Below, one piece after another: positions 34,277 through 43,409 of a DNA stretch of 64,000 bases (position 1 is the first letter of the stretch; each line of letters begins with the position of its first letter). Origin of the DNA: Streptomyces sp. S.PNR 29 (GTDB lineage: Bacteria > Actinomycetota > Actinomycetes > Streptomycetales > Streptomycetaceae); NCBI RefSeq assembly GCF_030386795.1, contig NZ_JANUQM010000004.1:124001-188000 (forward strand), in the 5' to 3' direction. The notes below the pieces were generated by a model. It saw nothing but the letters and a program-made list of their open reading frames with translations, made no database searches and had not been told where the DNA came from. The position numbers were made by a program, and so were the translations under genes.

Positions 34277-34900
34277 ATGAGTACGGCGCAGGACACGGCC
34301 GACGGCGAGAGTGAGCCGTGGGGCGAGGTCACCCCGGACGCGGCCCGGCGGCTGCTGCTGGCCGCCGTGGAGGCGTTCGCCGAGCGCGGCTACCACGCCA
34401 CCACGACCCGGGACATCGCGGGTCGCGCCGGCATGAGCCCGGCCGCGCTCTACATCCACTACAAGACCAAGGAAGAGCTGCTGCACCGCATCAGCAGGAT
34501 CGGGCACGAGAAGGCGCTCGACATCCTGCGTACGGCGGCCCGGCGCGAGGGCAGTGCCACCGAGCGGCTCGCCGACGCCGTGAGCTCCTTCGTGCGCTGG
34601 CACGCCGGGGGCCGCACCACCGCACGGGTCGTGCAGTACGAGCTGGACTCGCTCGGCCCGGACGCCCGCGCCGAGATCCTCGCACTGCGCCGCGAGGTCG
34701 ACGCCCAGGTGCGCGGGATCATCGAGGACGGTGTGGCGGCGGGTGAGTTCGACGTGCTCGACGTCAAGGGCACCACGCTCGCCATCCTGTCGCTGTGCAT
34801 CGACGTCGCCCGCTGGTTCAACGTCGACGGCCCCCGCACCCCCGAGGAGGTCGGCGCGCTCTACGCCGACCTCGTGCTGCGGATGGTCGGGGTCAAGTGA
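34277..34900 (+). CDS. TetR-family regulator, fatty-acyl type
   Basis: The product has 207 residues. The ATG at 34277 follows GGAGAGGGGCGAG. The helix-turn-helix is RRLLLAAVEAFAERGYHATTTRDIAGRAGMSPAALYIHYKTKEELLHRI. The ligand domain resembles KstR2/FadR-like actinobacterial TetR proteins that sense acyl-CoA; this is a family impression. It is convergent with the MaoC hydratase gene, and both have a CTAAGCG-type palindrome upstream, so it probably represses both. Confidence 0.9.
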   Translation: MSTAQDTADGESEPWGEVTPDAARRLLLAAVEAFAERGYHATTTRDIAGRAGMSPAALYIHYKTKEELLHRISRIGHEKALDILRTAARREGSATERLADAVSSFVRWHAGGRTTARVVQYELDSLGPDARAEILALRREVDAQVRGIIEDGVAAGEFDVLDVKGTTLAILSLCIDVARWFNVDGPRTPEEVGALYADLVLRMVGVK

Positions 34901-34919
34901 TCTGCGTGTCCTGGCTGTA

Positions 34920-35381
34920 CTAGAGGTAGTAGCGCGAGACGGACTCCGCCACGCACACCGGCTTCTCGCCGCCCTCGCGCTCCACGGTGAAGGCGACGGT
35001 CACCTGGACCCCGCCCTCGACGTCCTCGACACCGCTGATCTTCGCGGTCGCGCGCAGCCGCGAGCCCACCGGGACGGGGGCGGGGAAACGGACCTTGTTG
35101 GTGCCGTAGTTGACGCCCATCCGCACGCCCTCGACGCCGATCAGCTGCGGACTGAACAGGGGGAGCAGCGAGAGGGTGAGGTAGCCGTGCGCGATGGTCG
35201 TGCCGAACGGGCCCGTGGCGGCCTTCTCGGGGTCCACGTGGATCCACTGGTGGTCGCCGGTCGCCTCCGCGAACAGATCGATCCGCTTCTGGTCGATCTC
35301 CAGCCAGTCGGTGTACCCCAGCTGCTCGCCCACCGCCGCCTTCAGGTCGTCGGTGGACGTGAAGATCCTCGGCTCTGCCAT
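34920..35381 (-). CDS. MaoC-family (R)-specific enoyl-CoA hydratase
   Basis: The product has 153 residues. The ATG at 35381 follows CGGGAGG. It has the hot-dog fold with the hydratase-2 motif Asp43-x4-His48 ([33 protein letters not shown]). It adds water to trans-2-enoyl-CoA to give (R)-3-hydroxyacyl-CoA, or acts on a similar polyketide/fatty intermediate. The palindrome CTAAGC-GACT-GCTTAG lies 60-75 bases upstream and links it to the TetR gene at 34277. Confidence 0.92.
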   Translation of the reverse strand: MAEPRIFTSTDDLKAAVGEQLGYTDWLEIDQKRIDLFAEATGDHQWIHVDPEKAATGPFGTTIAHGYLTLSLLPLFSPQLIGVEGVRMGVNYGTNKVRFPAPVPVGSRLRATAKISGVEDVEGGVQVTVAFTVEREGGEKPVCVAESVSRYYL

Positions 35382-35440
35382 GTCCCGGCCTCCCGCGTCA
35401 CAAGGTCTGGTCGCCCTGGCCGCCCACACCGGGCGACCTT

Positions 35441-35456
35441 CTAAGCGACTGCTTAG
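35441..35456. promoter_or_regulatory. Perfect TetR-type palindrome before the MaoC gene
   Basis: CTAAGC-GACT-GCTTAG has perfect 6-bp arms. It shares CTAAGCG and GCT-AGC with the site at 34211-34228. It lies between the divergent maoC and soxR genes but nearer the expected maoC promoter. Confidence 0.6.
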
Positions 35457-35521
35457 CATGGTCGGCCGCGAAGCGCCTGTCAACGCCACTCGGGCGGGGA
35501 CGGGTGGGTAGGGTTCGGGGA

Positions 35522-36052
35522 GTGCCCCAGATTCCAGAGAAGATCCACGAGCTAACGGTCGGCCAGCTCGCCGCGCGCAGCGGTGCCTCGGTCTCCGCCC
35601 TGCACTTCTACGAGTCCAAGGGCCTGATCGGCAGCCGCCGCACGTCGGGCAACCAGCGGCGCTACAGTCGTGACGCACTGCGCCGGGTCGCCTTCGTGCG
35701 CGCCGCGCAGCGGGTCGGCATCCCGCTGGCCACGATCCGGGAGGCGCTCGCCGAGCTGCCCGAGGAACGCACGCCGACGCGCGAGGACTGGGCCCGGCTC
35801 TCCGAGGCCTGGCGGTCCGAGCTCGACGAGCGCATCAAGCAGCTGAACCGTCTGCGCGACCACCTCACCGACTGCATCGGCTGCGGCTGTCTCTCGCTCG
35901 ACACCTGCGTCCTGTCCAATCCGGACGACGTCTTCGGCGAAAAGCTCACCGGCTCCCGCCTGATGGCGGAACCAGGGAAAGCCGGGGGTTCCCGCCCGAG
36001 CGGCCGCCGGGCGCACCGGAAGCGCGAGCTGGAGACCGGGTGCTGCGACTGA
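35522..36052 (+). CDS. soxR: Redox-sensitive MerR-family activator SoxR
   Basis: The product has 176 residues. The GTG at 35522 begins [21 protein letters not shown]. The MerR helix-turn-helix ([27 protein letters not shown]), dimer helix and [2Fe-2S] ligands Cys118, Cys121, Cys123 and Cys129 ([12 protein letters not shown]) are all present. In actinomycetes SoxR senses redox-active compounds such as endogenous antibiotics and activates export and oxidoreductase genes. The start has no ribosome site; TAGGGT ends 7 bases before it, consistent with a leaderless mRNA. The Lys/Arg-rich tail ends in CC, as variable SoxR tails do. Confidence 0.96.
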   Translation: MPQIPEKIHELTVGQLAARSGASVSALHFYESKGLIGSRRTSGNQRRYSRDALRRVAFVRAAQRVGIPLATIREALAELPEERTPTREDWARLSEAWRSELDERIKQLNRLRDHLTDCIGCGCLSLDTCVLSNPDDVFGEKLTGSRLMAEPGKAGGSRPSGRRAHRKRELETGCCD

Positions 36053-36077
36053 GGACCGAACGGTCCCCGGCAAAGGG

Positions 36078-36105
36078 GGGGGTGCGGCATCCCCGGCGCA
36101 CCCCC
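36078..36105. terminator. Hairpin terminator between soxR and a convergent gene
   Basis: GGGGGTGCG and CGCACCCCC form a 9-bp stem with a 10-base loop, 25 bases past the soxR stop and 28 bases from the convergent gene end. Confidence 0.7.
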
Positions 36106-36132
36106 GTCGTGCACCTGTTCCTCGATCGCCGC

Positions 36133-36735
36133 TCAGGCCGACACCAGCAGCCGTCCGCTCCTGGTGGCCGCCAGGGCCTGCGGTGTGAGCACGGGGCGCG
36201 GGACCAGGATTCCGCAGTCCGTGCAGACCGGGCCCGCCGAGGGCTCGTGGTCCAGGTCGTACTTCCAGACGAGCCGCTCCCCGTCGCAGACCGGGCAGGT
36301 CGAGCCCGGTTCCCGCTCCAGTGCGGCGATCAGGCGGCGCAGCACCTCGGCCAGCGGTTCACGGGGGTGGACCCGCGGGTCGTCGCACCACGCCACGCCG
36401 AAGCCGCCCCAGGTCAGCCGGTGCCAGTCGTCCACACTGCCCGGCCTGCGCAGCCCGTCGTACTTCTCCTTCTTGCGCCGCTCGGCGAACTCGACCTCGT
36501 AGGCCAGCCAGACCGAACGCGCCTGTTCCAGCTCGTCCAGTGCGGCCACGAGCCGCGCTGGATCGGGTGACCTGTCCTCGGGACCGAACCCCCATCGGGA
36601 GCACAGATGGTCCCAGGTAGCTCTGTGCCCATAAGGAGCGAACCGCTCAAGGCACTTGCGCAGCGAGTACCGCCGCAGCGCCAGGTCGCACCGCGGATCG
36701 CGGACCTGTCTCGCCAGACTCCGGAAACCGGCCAT
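36133..36735 (-). CDS. Conserved-looking hypothetical protein with zinc ribbon
   Basis: The product has 200 residues. The ATG at 36735 has GGAGGTG upstream. The N-terminal two thirds are helical and charged (ALRRYSLRKCLERFAPYGHRATWDHLC; VWLAYEVEFAERRKKEKYDG). The C-terminal third has CPVCDG...CTDCG, a four-cysteine zinc ribbon with the pairs 22 residues apart. It has no signal or membrane helix. I do not recognise the family; a nucleic-acid or protein-binding role is possible. It is convergent with soxR. Confidence 0.8.
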   Translation of the reverse strand: MAGFRSLARQVRDPRCDLALRRYSLRKCLERFAPYGHRATWDHLCSRWGFGPEDRSPDPARLVAALDELEQARSVWLAYEVEFAERRKKEKYDGLRRPGSVDDWHRLTWGGFGVAWCDDPRVHPREPLAEVLRRLIAALEREPGSTCPVCDGERLVWKYDLDHEPSAGPVCTDCGILVPRPVLTPQALAATRSGRLLVSA

Positions 36736-37001
36736 CGCCCTGCACCTCCGTCACACCTGCACCTGTCATCCGGTCACTTCGGCGTCGTCGTACGGACGTC
36801 GCCGAATAGACGTATCGACAAGCGAATCGGCTCCATCCGATTTCCGATGGCCCCCATAAGCCGGCCGAGGCGACTCCGCTGTGTCGACTGCCTTTGATCC
36901 GTGTGGCTGTTGTGCTGACTCCAAAAAAGTGACGCATGTTCATCTTCAATCCCGGGGATACCGGCGGTAACCTCGGCCCACCCCCGTCGCAAGGAGCTGC
37001 C

Positions 37002-39800
37002 ATGCCACGGCGCACCTCACGCAACGCTCTCTACAGAGTGAGAACTCCCCGGAGATTCCCCGGGTTCCTGAAGTCGGCATCGGTATGCGCCCTGATTGCC
37101 GGTCTTTTGTCGCCGTTTTCCCCCGCGGTGGCGGCCGAGCCCTCGGCGGCCGAGGCGACGGCGGCGGCGAACGACCACTGCGGCGGCCGGTGTTCGGACA
37201 TCCTGCCGCCCGGTCAGAACGGCAACGCCACCCTCGCCCAGATCCTCCTCAACCAGGCGTTCGGCACCCAGCCCGAGCACGCCGACGACCAGCTCGGCCC
37301 CTACGCCAACCTCGCCACGGGATACTCCGGACTCACCGACGAAAAGATCAACACCTTCTTCAACGACGCGTCCTTCGGAGTTCCCGCCGATCAAGTCGCC
37401 TCCACCCTCAAGCCGGCCGGCCGCAGCGACGTCACGATCGTCCGCGACAAGAAGACGGGCGTCCCGCACATCACCGGTACCACCAGATACGGCACGGAGT
37501 TCGGCGCCGGCTATGCGGCGGCCCAGGACCGGCTGTGGCTGATGGACGTCTTCCGCCACGTCGGCCGCGGCCAGTTGACCTCCTTCGCGGGCGGCGCCCC
37601 CGCCAACCAGGGCCTGGAGCAGCAGTTCTGGCGCAACGCCCCCTACACCGAGGCCGATCTGCAGGCCCAGATCGACAACGCGGTCGCCACCAACGGCGAA
37701 CGCGGAAAACTGGCCCTGGCGGACGCGCGCGCCTACCTCGACGGCATCAACGCCTACATCGACGCCTCCGACAGCGGCCGCTACTTCCCCGGCGAGTACG
37801 TCCTCACCGGCCACAAGGACTCGATCACCAACGCCGGCACCATCGAGCACTTCAAGATCACCGACCTGGTCGCGCTGGGCTCCGTCATCGGCGCCCTCTT
37901 CGGCTCCGGAGGCGGCGGCGAGGTCGACAACGCGCTGTCGCTGCTCGCCGCGCAGGAGAAGTACGGCGTGGCCGAGGGCACCAAGGTCTGGGAGTCCTTC
38001 CGCGAGCGCAACGACCCCGAGGCGGTCCTCACCGTCCACGACGGCAGCTTCCCGTACGCCTCCAAGCCCGACGACCCGCAGGGCGAGGCCCTGCCCGACG
38101 CCGGCTCGGTGGTCCGGGAGCCGCTGGTCCACGACCGCACCGGCAGCGCTGCCACGTCACGTGCGACCAGCGCTTCCTCGGCGGCGGCGAAGACGGCCGT
38201 CACCTCGGCCAAACGCGGCATGTCCAACGCCCTGGTGGTCAGCGGCAAGCACACCGCCAGCGGCCACCCCGTCGCCGTCTTCGGCCCGCAGACCGGCTAC
38301 TTCGCACCGCAGCTGCTCCTGCTCCAGGAGATCCAGGGCCCGGGCATCAGCGCCCGTGGCGCCTCCTTCGCGGGCCTGAGCATGTACGTCGAGCTCGGGC
38401 GCGGTCAGGACTACTCGTGGAGCGCCACGACCTCCGGCCAGGACATCATCGACACATACGCCGTCGAACTGTGCCAGGACGACTACCACTACCTGTACCG
38501 CGGTGTCTGTACGCCCATGGAGAAGGTCGAGCAGAAGAACGCCTGGAGGCCCACCACGGCCGACGGCACCGCCGCCGGTTCCTACACCATGCGGGTCTGG
38601 CGCACCGAGTACGGCCCGGTCGAGTACCGCGCGACCGTCGGCGGCAAGAAGGTCGCCTACACCACCCTGCGCTCGTCCTTCCTGCACGAGGCCGACTCGA
38701 TCATCGGCTTCCAGATGCTGAACGACCCCGGCTACGTCAAGGGCCCGCAGGACTTCCAGCGCGCGGTGCAGCACATCAACTACACCTTCAACTGGTTCTA
38801 CGCCGACTCCGAGCACACGGCGTACTACAACAGCGGGAACAACCCGGTACGGGCGGACGGAGTCGACGCCGAGTTCCCGGTGTGGGCACGGCCGGCGTAC
38901 GAGTGGCGCGGCTGGGACCCGACGACCAACACGGCCGCGTACACGCCCGCGTCCGCCCACCCCAACTCCATCGACCAGGACTACTACGTCTCCTGGAACA
39001 ACAAGCAGGCCAAGGACTACACCGCTGCTCCCTGGGGCAACGGCTCGGTCCACCGGGGCAACCTCCTGGACGACCGGGTGAGGAAGCTGGTCGCCGCGGG
39101 CGGGGTCACACGGGCCTCGCTGGTGAAGGCGATGGCCGACGCGGGGCTCGCCGACCTGCGGGCGGAGGACGTGCTGCCGAAGCTGCTGAAGGTGATCAAC
39201 AGCTCGCCGGTGACCGACTCCACGGCCGCCGCGGCGGTGAGCAAACTGCAGGCGTGGGTGACCGCGGGCGCCAAGCGCACGGTGACGTCCGCCGGCTCGA
39301 AGACGTACGCCAACGCCGACGCCATCCGCATCCTGGACGCCTGGTGGCCGCTGCTGGCGAAGGCCGAGTTCGAACCGGGTCTCGGCAGCGCCCTGTACAC
39401 CGCCTTCACCGCCAACCTGCCGGTCGACGAGTCCCCGTCCGCCGGGCACGGCCCGACCGGTTCGCACGCCGGAAGCTCCTTCCAGTACGGCTGGTGGAGT
39501 TATGTCGACAAGGACATCCGCGCGGTGCTCGGTGAGCCCGTGCAGGGGCCGCTGGCGCGGAAGTACTGCGGCGGCGGCAGCCTCAGCGCCTGCCGGGACG
39601 TCCTGATCAGCACGCTCAAGGAGGCGGCCGGCAAGACCGCGGCCCAGGTCTACCCCGGCGACGACACCTGCCCGGCGGGCGACCAGTGGTGTGCCGACTC
39701 GATCGTCCAGCGCACCCTCGGCGGCATCAAGCACAGCAACATCAGCTGGCAGAACCGGCCGACGTACCAGCAGGTCGTGGAGTACACGTCGCACCGGTGA
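37002..39800 (+). CDS. Exported penicillin-acylase-family amidohydrolase
   Basis: The product has 932 residues. The ATG at 37002 follows AAGGAGC. A signal peptide (about 1-45, ending AVAA) precedes the alpha region (VRDKKTGVPHITGTTRYGTEFGAGYAAAQDRLWLMDVFRHVGRGQL) and a spacer. The new N-terminal nucleophile after self-cleavage is Ser408 in RGMSNALVVSGKHTASGHPV. The beta chain includes QTGYFAPQLLLLQEI. The family cleaves acyl side chains from amides (penicillins, acyl-homoserine lactones, lipopeptides such as echinocandin). The acyl donor is not clear here. The spacer (about 375-402) is Ala/Ser-rich. Confidence 0.92.
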   Translation: MPRRTSRNALYRVRTPRRFPGFLKSASVCALIAGLLSPFSPAVAAEPSAAEATAAANDHCGGRCSDILPPGQNGNATLAQILLNQAFGTQPEHADDQLGPYANLATGYSGLTDEKINTFFNDASFGVPADQVASTLKPAGRSDVTIVRDKKTGVPHITGTTRYGTEFGAGYAAAQDRLWLMDVFRHVGRGQLTSFAGGAPANQGLEQQFWRNAPYTEADLQAQIDNAVATNGERGKLALADARAYLDGINAYIDASDSGRYFPGEYVLTGHKDSITNAGTIEHFKITDLVALGSVIGALFGSGGGGEVDNALSLLAAQEKYGVAEGTKVWESFRERNDPEAVLTVHDGSFPYASKPDDPQGEALPDAGSVVREPLVHDRTGSAATSRATSASSAAAKTAVTSAKRGMSNALVVSGKHTASGHPVAVFGPQTGYFAPQLLLLQEIQGPGISARGASFAGLSMYVELGRGQDYSWSATTSGQDIIDTYAVELCQDDYHYLYRGVCTPMEKVEQKNAWRPTTADGTAAGSYTMRVWRTEYGPVEYRATVGGKKVAYTTLRSSFLHEADSIIGFQMLNDPGYVKGPQDFQRAVQHINYTFNWFYADSEHTAYYNSGNNPVRADGVDAEFPVWARPAYEWRGWDPTTNTAAYTPASAHPNSIDQDYYVSWNNKQAKDYTAAPWGNGSVHRGNLLDDRVRKLVAAGGVTRASLVKAMADAGLADLRAEDVLPKLLKVINSSPVTDSTAAAAVSKLQAWVTAGAKRTVTSAGSKTYANADAIRILDAWWPLLAKAEFEPGLGSALYTAFTANLPVDESPSAGHGPTGSHAGSSFQYGWWSYVDKDIRAVLGEPVQGPLARKYCGGGSLSACRDVLISTLKEAAGKTAAQVYPGDDTCPAGDQWCADSIVQRTLGGIKHSNISWQNRPTYQQVVEYTSHR

Positions 39801-39819
39801 CCCCCGGGTGACATGACCT

Positions 39820-39850
39820 GGCGGCGGGTCAGCGGATCCGGCCCGCCGCC
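39820..39850. terminator. Hairpin between convergent acylase and hydrolase genes
   Basis: GGCGGCGGG and CCCGCCGCC form a 9-bp stem with a 13-base loop, 20 bases after the acylase stop. The stem covers the last codons of the minus-strand gene, so its role for that strand is less certain. Confidence 0.5.
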
Positions 39851-41145
39851 ACCACCAGCTGCGCCAGTTCCCGGTGCACGATGTCGCTGTGCGCCCCGGC
39901 CGGTGGCCCGCCGCGTCTGACCACCGCCGCGGCGTCGACGTTCACGCAGCCCGACGCGGGCAGCTCCGCCCGCAGCGCCTCGGCGAGGGTGTACGCGCGC
40001 GTACCCGGCACCGCCTGCACCCCGTCGTAGCCCATGGCCCCCCACTTGGCGCCCAGCGCCCGGCCCACGTCCAGGGCCGCGACGCCCCGCGCGTCGCCCG
40101 CCATGCGGGAGGCGAGCGGATACATCGTGCCGAGGGCCGAGTCGTGGCGGGAGTGACAGCACACCAGGGGCCCGTCGACGCGGTTGTGCTGGCCCTGGAG
40201 CACGCCTCCCGCGCGCGGGTCGTGCGGCAGCCGCGCGGCGAACGCGTAGTGCGAGAAGGCTCCTTGCAGCAGCGTCACGGACTTCACCGTACGCACCCCC
40301 TCGGGCAGCCCCCGCAGCGCGAACGACACCAGCCGCCCGCCGAAACTGTGCCCCACCAGATGCACCCGCACCCCGGGCGCCACCCCGGCGAGCTGCCCGA
40401 CCACCCGGCCGAGTCCCCGCTCGCCGACGGTCCCCGCACGCCGCTTCATCGCGTAGTACGTCGCCTGGCGCAGCAGCTCGTGCGCACCCTTCCACGGGTT
40501 GGGCAACGCGAACCCGGCCGTGCCCCGGGCGGATTCGACGTACGCCAGCGCCCGCGCGAACTCCTCGCAGACCACCGCCGCCGGGCCCGAGAACATCTCC
40601 GGCTCGCTCTGCGGCACCCCCTCCACGAGCGTGTCCGCCGCGAACAGTGCCTGCGGCCCCGGCGGCACCACCTCCACCACCAGCCGCACCAGCCGCCGGA
40701 ACTCCTCCAACTCGGCCTCTTCGCGCGGCTGCTGCTCAAGCAGCCGCGCGATCTGCTCGATCATGACCGCGCGGCCGGGGAAGGCCTCCAGCAGCGCGTG
40801 CCGCGTGTCCTTGTCGAGTGCGGGACGCCGGGACGTCCCGGCCGTCACGGACCGGGGGAAGTCGGGGATCGGCTCGTCGGAGAACCGCATCGACGGCCAC
40901 ACCACACCCACGTACCCGATCCGGGCCGCCGGGACGAGGTCCGGGAACGGCGCGAAGAAGCGGCTGCAGAGCCGGGTCGCGCCGGAGCGGTCGCTGTTCC
41001 AGCCGTGGGCGAGGACGACGAGGTCACGGACGCCGCGGTCGGCCACCCCGGCGAGCAGCCGGTCCCGTCCGCGGACGTCGGCGTCCCCGTCCGCGTCGAA
41101 GGTCAGCTCCCAGTAGGGAGTCACGCTCATTGCCGGATCCGCCAT
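39829..41145 (-). CDS. Alpha/beta-hydrolase-fold protein
   Basis: The product has 438 residues from the ATG at 41145 (ACGAGGGGG upstream); starts at 41214 and 41130 are possible. The oxyanion strand DLVVLAHGWNSD and the nucleophile elbow VHLVGHSFGGRLVSFALRGL (Ser of GHSFGG) are clear, and PLVCCHSRHDSALGTMYPLASR may supply the acid. No signal peptide is present, so it is cytoplasmic. The length, with a helical insert of about 130 residues before the elbow, is larger than simple esterases. The substrate is unknown. It follows the muramidase gene on the same strand. Confidence 0.82.
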   Translation of the reverse strand: MADPAMSVTPYWELTFDADGDADVRGRDRLLAGVADRGVRDLVVLAHGWNSDRSGATRLCSRFFAPFPDLVPAARIGYVGVVWPSMRFSDEPIPDFPRSVTAGTSRRPALDKDTRHALLEAFPGRAVMIEQIARLLEQQPREEAELEEFRRLVRLVVEVVPPGPQALFAADTLVEGVPQSEPEMFSGPAAVVCEEFARALAYVESARGTAGFALPNPWKGAHELLRQATYYAMKRRAGTVGERGLGRVVGQLAGVAPGVRVHLVGHSFGGRLVSFALRGLPEGVRTVKSVTLLQGAFSHYAFAARLPHDPRAGGVLQGQHNRVDGPLVCCHSRHDSALGTMYPLASRMAGDARGVAALDVGRALGAKWGAMGYDGVQAVPGTRAYTLAEALRAELPASGCVNVDAAAVVRRGGPPAGAHSDIVHRELAQLVVAAGRIR

Positions 41146-41232
41146 GACAGGCCCCCTCGTCCCCCGAGCGGTGCGATGTGGCGCATCGTCCTGCTGCGGG
41201 GCGGAGTTGGCCATACCCGTGGCTCACCCGGC

Positions 41233-42471
41233 TCACCTGTAGAGAAGGTATTGCCTGCGCACCCTCCGGAACGCCGCCAGCTCCTCCTGCCAGGCGCCCA
41301 CCACCGCGTCGGTGTCCGCTCCCGCGTCGATCATCGTGCGCACCCGCGCGGAGCCGGTGAGCTTGTCGATCCAGTGGTCGGAGCGCCAGGCGAAACCGCC
41401 CCAGACCCGCCTGGCGGTCACCAGCAACGCGATCCCGGTGCGTACGGGGTCGAACGCGGCCCGGTCGTGCACATGGATCTGGACGCCCCCGACGGTCTTC
41501 CCCTGGAACTTGGAGAAGGCGGGCGCGAAGTACGCCTCTCTGAAGCGCACACCCGGCAACCGGAGTTCGTTCGCGGCTCCGGCCCACCGCCCGTCGATCC
41601 CCTCCGCGCCGAGCAGTTCGAACGGACGGGTGGTGCCGCGCCCCTCCGACAGGTTCGTCCCCTCGAACAGACACGTCCCCGCGTACACCAGAGCCGTGTC
41701 CGGCGTCGGCATGTTCGGGCTCGGCGGCACCCACGGCAGTCCCGAGGCGTCGTAGAACCCCGACCGCTTCCAGCCCGACATCCGTACGGTCTCCAGCGGC
41801 ACCGGCGCCGTCAGGAACTCCTCGTTGAACAGCCGCGCCAGCTCGGCGACCGTCATGCCGTGCGCCTGGGAGATGGGCTGCCTGCCGACGAAGGTCGCGA
41901 ACTCCTTGTGCAGCACCGGCCCCAGCGCAGCCCGCCCGGTCACCGGGTTCGGCCGGTCCAGGACCACGAACCGCTTGCCCGCGAGCTGTGCCGCCTCCAT
42001 GCAGTCGTACAGCGTCCAGATGTACGTGTAGAAGCGCGCGCCCACGTCCTGGATGTCGAAGACCACGGTGTCCACGCCGGACGCCGCGAAGATGTCGGCG
42101 AGCGGCCGTCCGCTCTTGAGATACGTGTCGTAGACGGGCAGCCCGGTCGCCGGATCGTCGTAGCGGCCCTCCGAGCCGCCCGCCTGCGCGGTGCCGCGGA
42201 AGCCGTGTTCGGGGCCGAAGACGGCGGTCAGCCGCACGCGGTCGTCGGCGTGCATGACGTCGACGATGTGGCGAACGTCCCTGGTGACGCCCGTCGGATT
42301 GGTGACGACGCCGACGCGCTGCCCGGCGAGGATCGCGTAACCGTCGCCGGCCAGGCGCTCGAAGCCGGTACGCAGCCGGCGGTCGCCCGCCGCCGGGGCC
42401 GCCTGCGCCGGTCCGGCACCGGCCGCCGCGGCGGCCGTGGTCGCGAGCAGGGTGCGTCTCGACAGCTTCAT
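41233..42471 (-). CDS. Exported exo-beta-N-acetylmuramidase, NamZ type (DUF1343)
   Basis: The product has 412 residues. The ATG at 42471 has GGAGGT upstream and starts a Tat signal (KLSRRTLLATTAAAAAG). Family marks are GQRVGVVTNPTGVTRD, FGPEHGFRGTAQAGG, VFDIQDVGARFYTYIWTLYDCMEAA and FVVLDRPNPVTG. NamZ enzymes release N-acetylmuramic acid from the ends of peptidoglycan fragments in wall recycling. It acts outside the membrane. A hydrolase gene follows on the same strand after 87 bases. Confidence 0.92.
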   Translation of the reverse strand: MKLSRRTLLATTAAAAAGAGPAQAAPAAGDRRLRTGFERLAGDGYAILAGQRVGVVTNPTGVTRDVRHIVDVMHADDRVRLTAVFGPEHGFRGTAQAGGSEGRYDDPATGLPVYDTYLKSGRPLADIFAASGVDTVVFDIQDVGARFYTYIWTLYDCMEAAQLAGKRFVVLDRPNPVTGRAALGPVLHKEFATFVGRQPISQAHGMTVAELARLFNEEFLTAPVPLETVRMSGWKRSGFYDASGLPWVPPSPNMPTPDTALVYAGTCLFEGTNLSEGRGTTRPFELLGAEGIDGRWAGAANELRLPGVRFREAYFAPAFSKFQGKTVGGVQIHVHDRAAFDPVRTGIALLVTARRVWGGFAWRSDHWIDKLTGSARVRTMIDAGADTDAVVGAWQEELAAFRRVRRQYLLYR

Positions 42472-42583
42472 TGCGGCGACCTCCGTGAACGCGGCGGGTG
42501 TCATGCCCACGCACGCTAGTGTGCGCCGGGGTGCCGCGTAACGCCCCGTACCGGCCTGACCGAGGACACCTCTTCCCCCTCAC

Positions 42584-42601
42584 ATACCGACCGGTTAGTC
42601 T
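42584..42601. promoter_or_regulatory. TetR-type operator before the SDR/acyl-CoA ligase/TetR operon
   Basis: ATACCGACCGGTTAGTCT matches 14 of 18 bases of the symmetric ATACCGACCGGTCGGTAT. It contains a -10-like TAGTCT and lies 35-52 bases before the SDR start. Confidence 0.6.
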
Positions 42602-42635
42602 GACGCTGCAGCAGAGCCGCAGTCGAAGGAGACCG

Positions 42636-43409
42636 ATGGTGGAAGCCGTACAGGACGCGGGAGTGGTCGTCACCGGGGCCGGAGGCGGCATCGGCGCCGC
42701 GCTGGCCCGTCGCTTCGCCGCCGAGGGGGCCCGGGTGGTCGTCAACGACCTGGACGCCGGGCGGGCCAGGACCGTCGCCGACGAGATCGGCGGCATCGCG
42801 GTCCCGGGCGACGCCTCCGCGATCGTCGCCGAGGCCCGTGAGGCCCTGGGCGGCACGGTCGACGTCTACTGCGCCAACGCGGGCGTCGCCTTCGAGGGCG
42901 GCCATGCGGGCGGGCCGCTCGACGAGGCGAGCTGGTCGCTGTCCTGGGACGTCAACGTCATGGCGCACGTCCGCGCGGCCCACGAGCTGCTCCCGGCCTG
43001 GCTGGAGCGGGGCAGCGGCCGTTTCGTCTCCACCGTCTCCGCCGCCGGGCTGCTCACCATGATCGGCGCCGCGCCCTACGCCGTCACCAAGCACGGCGCG
43101 TACGCCTTCGCCGAGTACCTGTCGCTGACGTACCGCCACCGTGGCCTGAAGGTGCACGCCATCTGCCCCCAGGGCGTCCGCACCGACATGCTGGCCGCCA
43201 CCGGCAGCGCGGGCGACCTGGTGCTCCAGCCGACCGCGATCGAGCCGGAGGACGTCGCGGACGCCCTCTTCAAGGGCATCGCGGAGGACCGCTTCCTGAT
43301 CCTGCCGCACCCCGAGGTCGCCGAGTACTACCAGGCCCGCGCCGCCGACCCCGACCGCTGGCTGACCGGCATGAACCGCATCCAGCAGCAGTGGGAGGCG
43401 ACCCGGTGA
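42636..43409 (+). CDS. Short-chain dehydrogenase/reductase
   Basis: The product has 257 residues. The ATG at 42636 follows GAAGGAG. Rossmann motif TGAGGGIGAAL, NAG as CANAGVA, catalytic Ser in STVSAAG and Tyr-x3-Lys in YAVTKHG are present. It oxidises or reduces a hydroxyl/keto group with NAD(P). It heads an operon with an acyl-CoA ligase (GTGA overlap) and a TetR gene, so a 3-hydroxyacyl or branched/steroid-like acid substrate is plausible. Confidence 0.92.
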   Translation: MVEAVQDAGVVVTGAGGGIGAALARRFAAEGARVVVNDLDAGRARTVADEIGGIAVPGDASAIVAEAREALGGTVDVYCANAGVAFEGGHAGGPLDEASWSLSWDVNVMAHVRAAHELLPAWLERGSGRFVSTVSAAGLLTMIGAAPYAVTKHGAYAFAEYLSLTYRHRGLKVHAICPQGVRTDMLAATGSAGDLVLQPTAIEPEDVADALFKGIAEDRFLILPHPEVAEYYQARAADPDRWLTGMNRIQQQWEATR

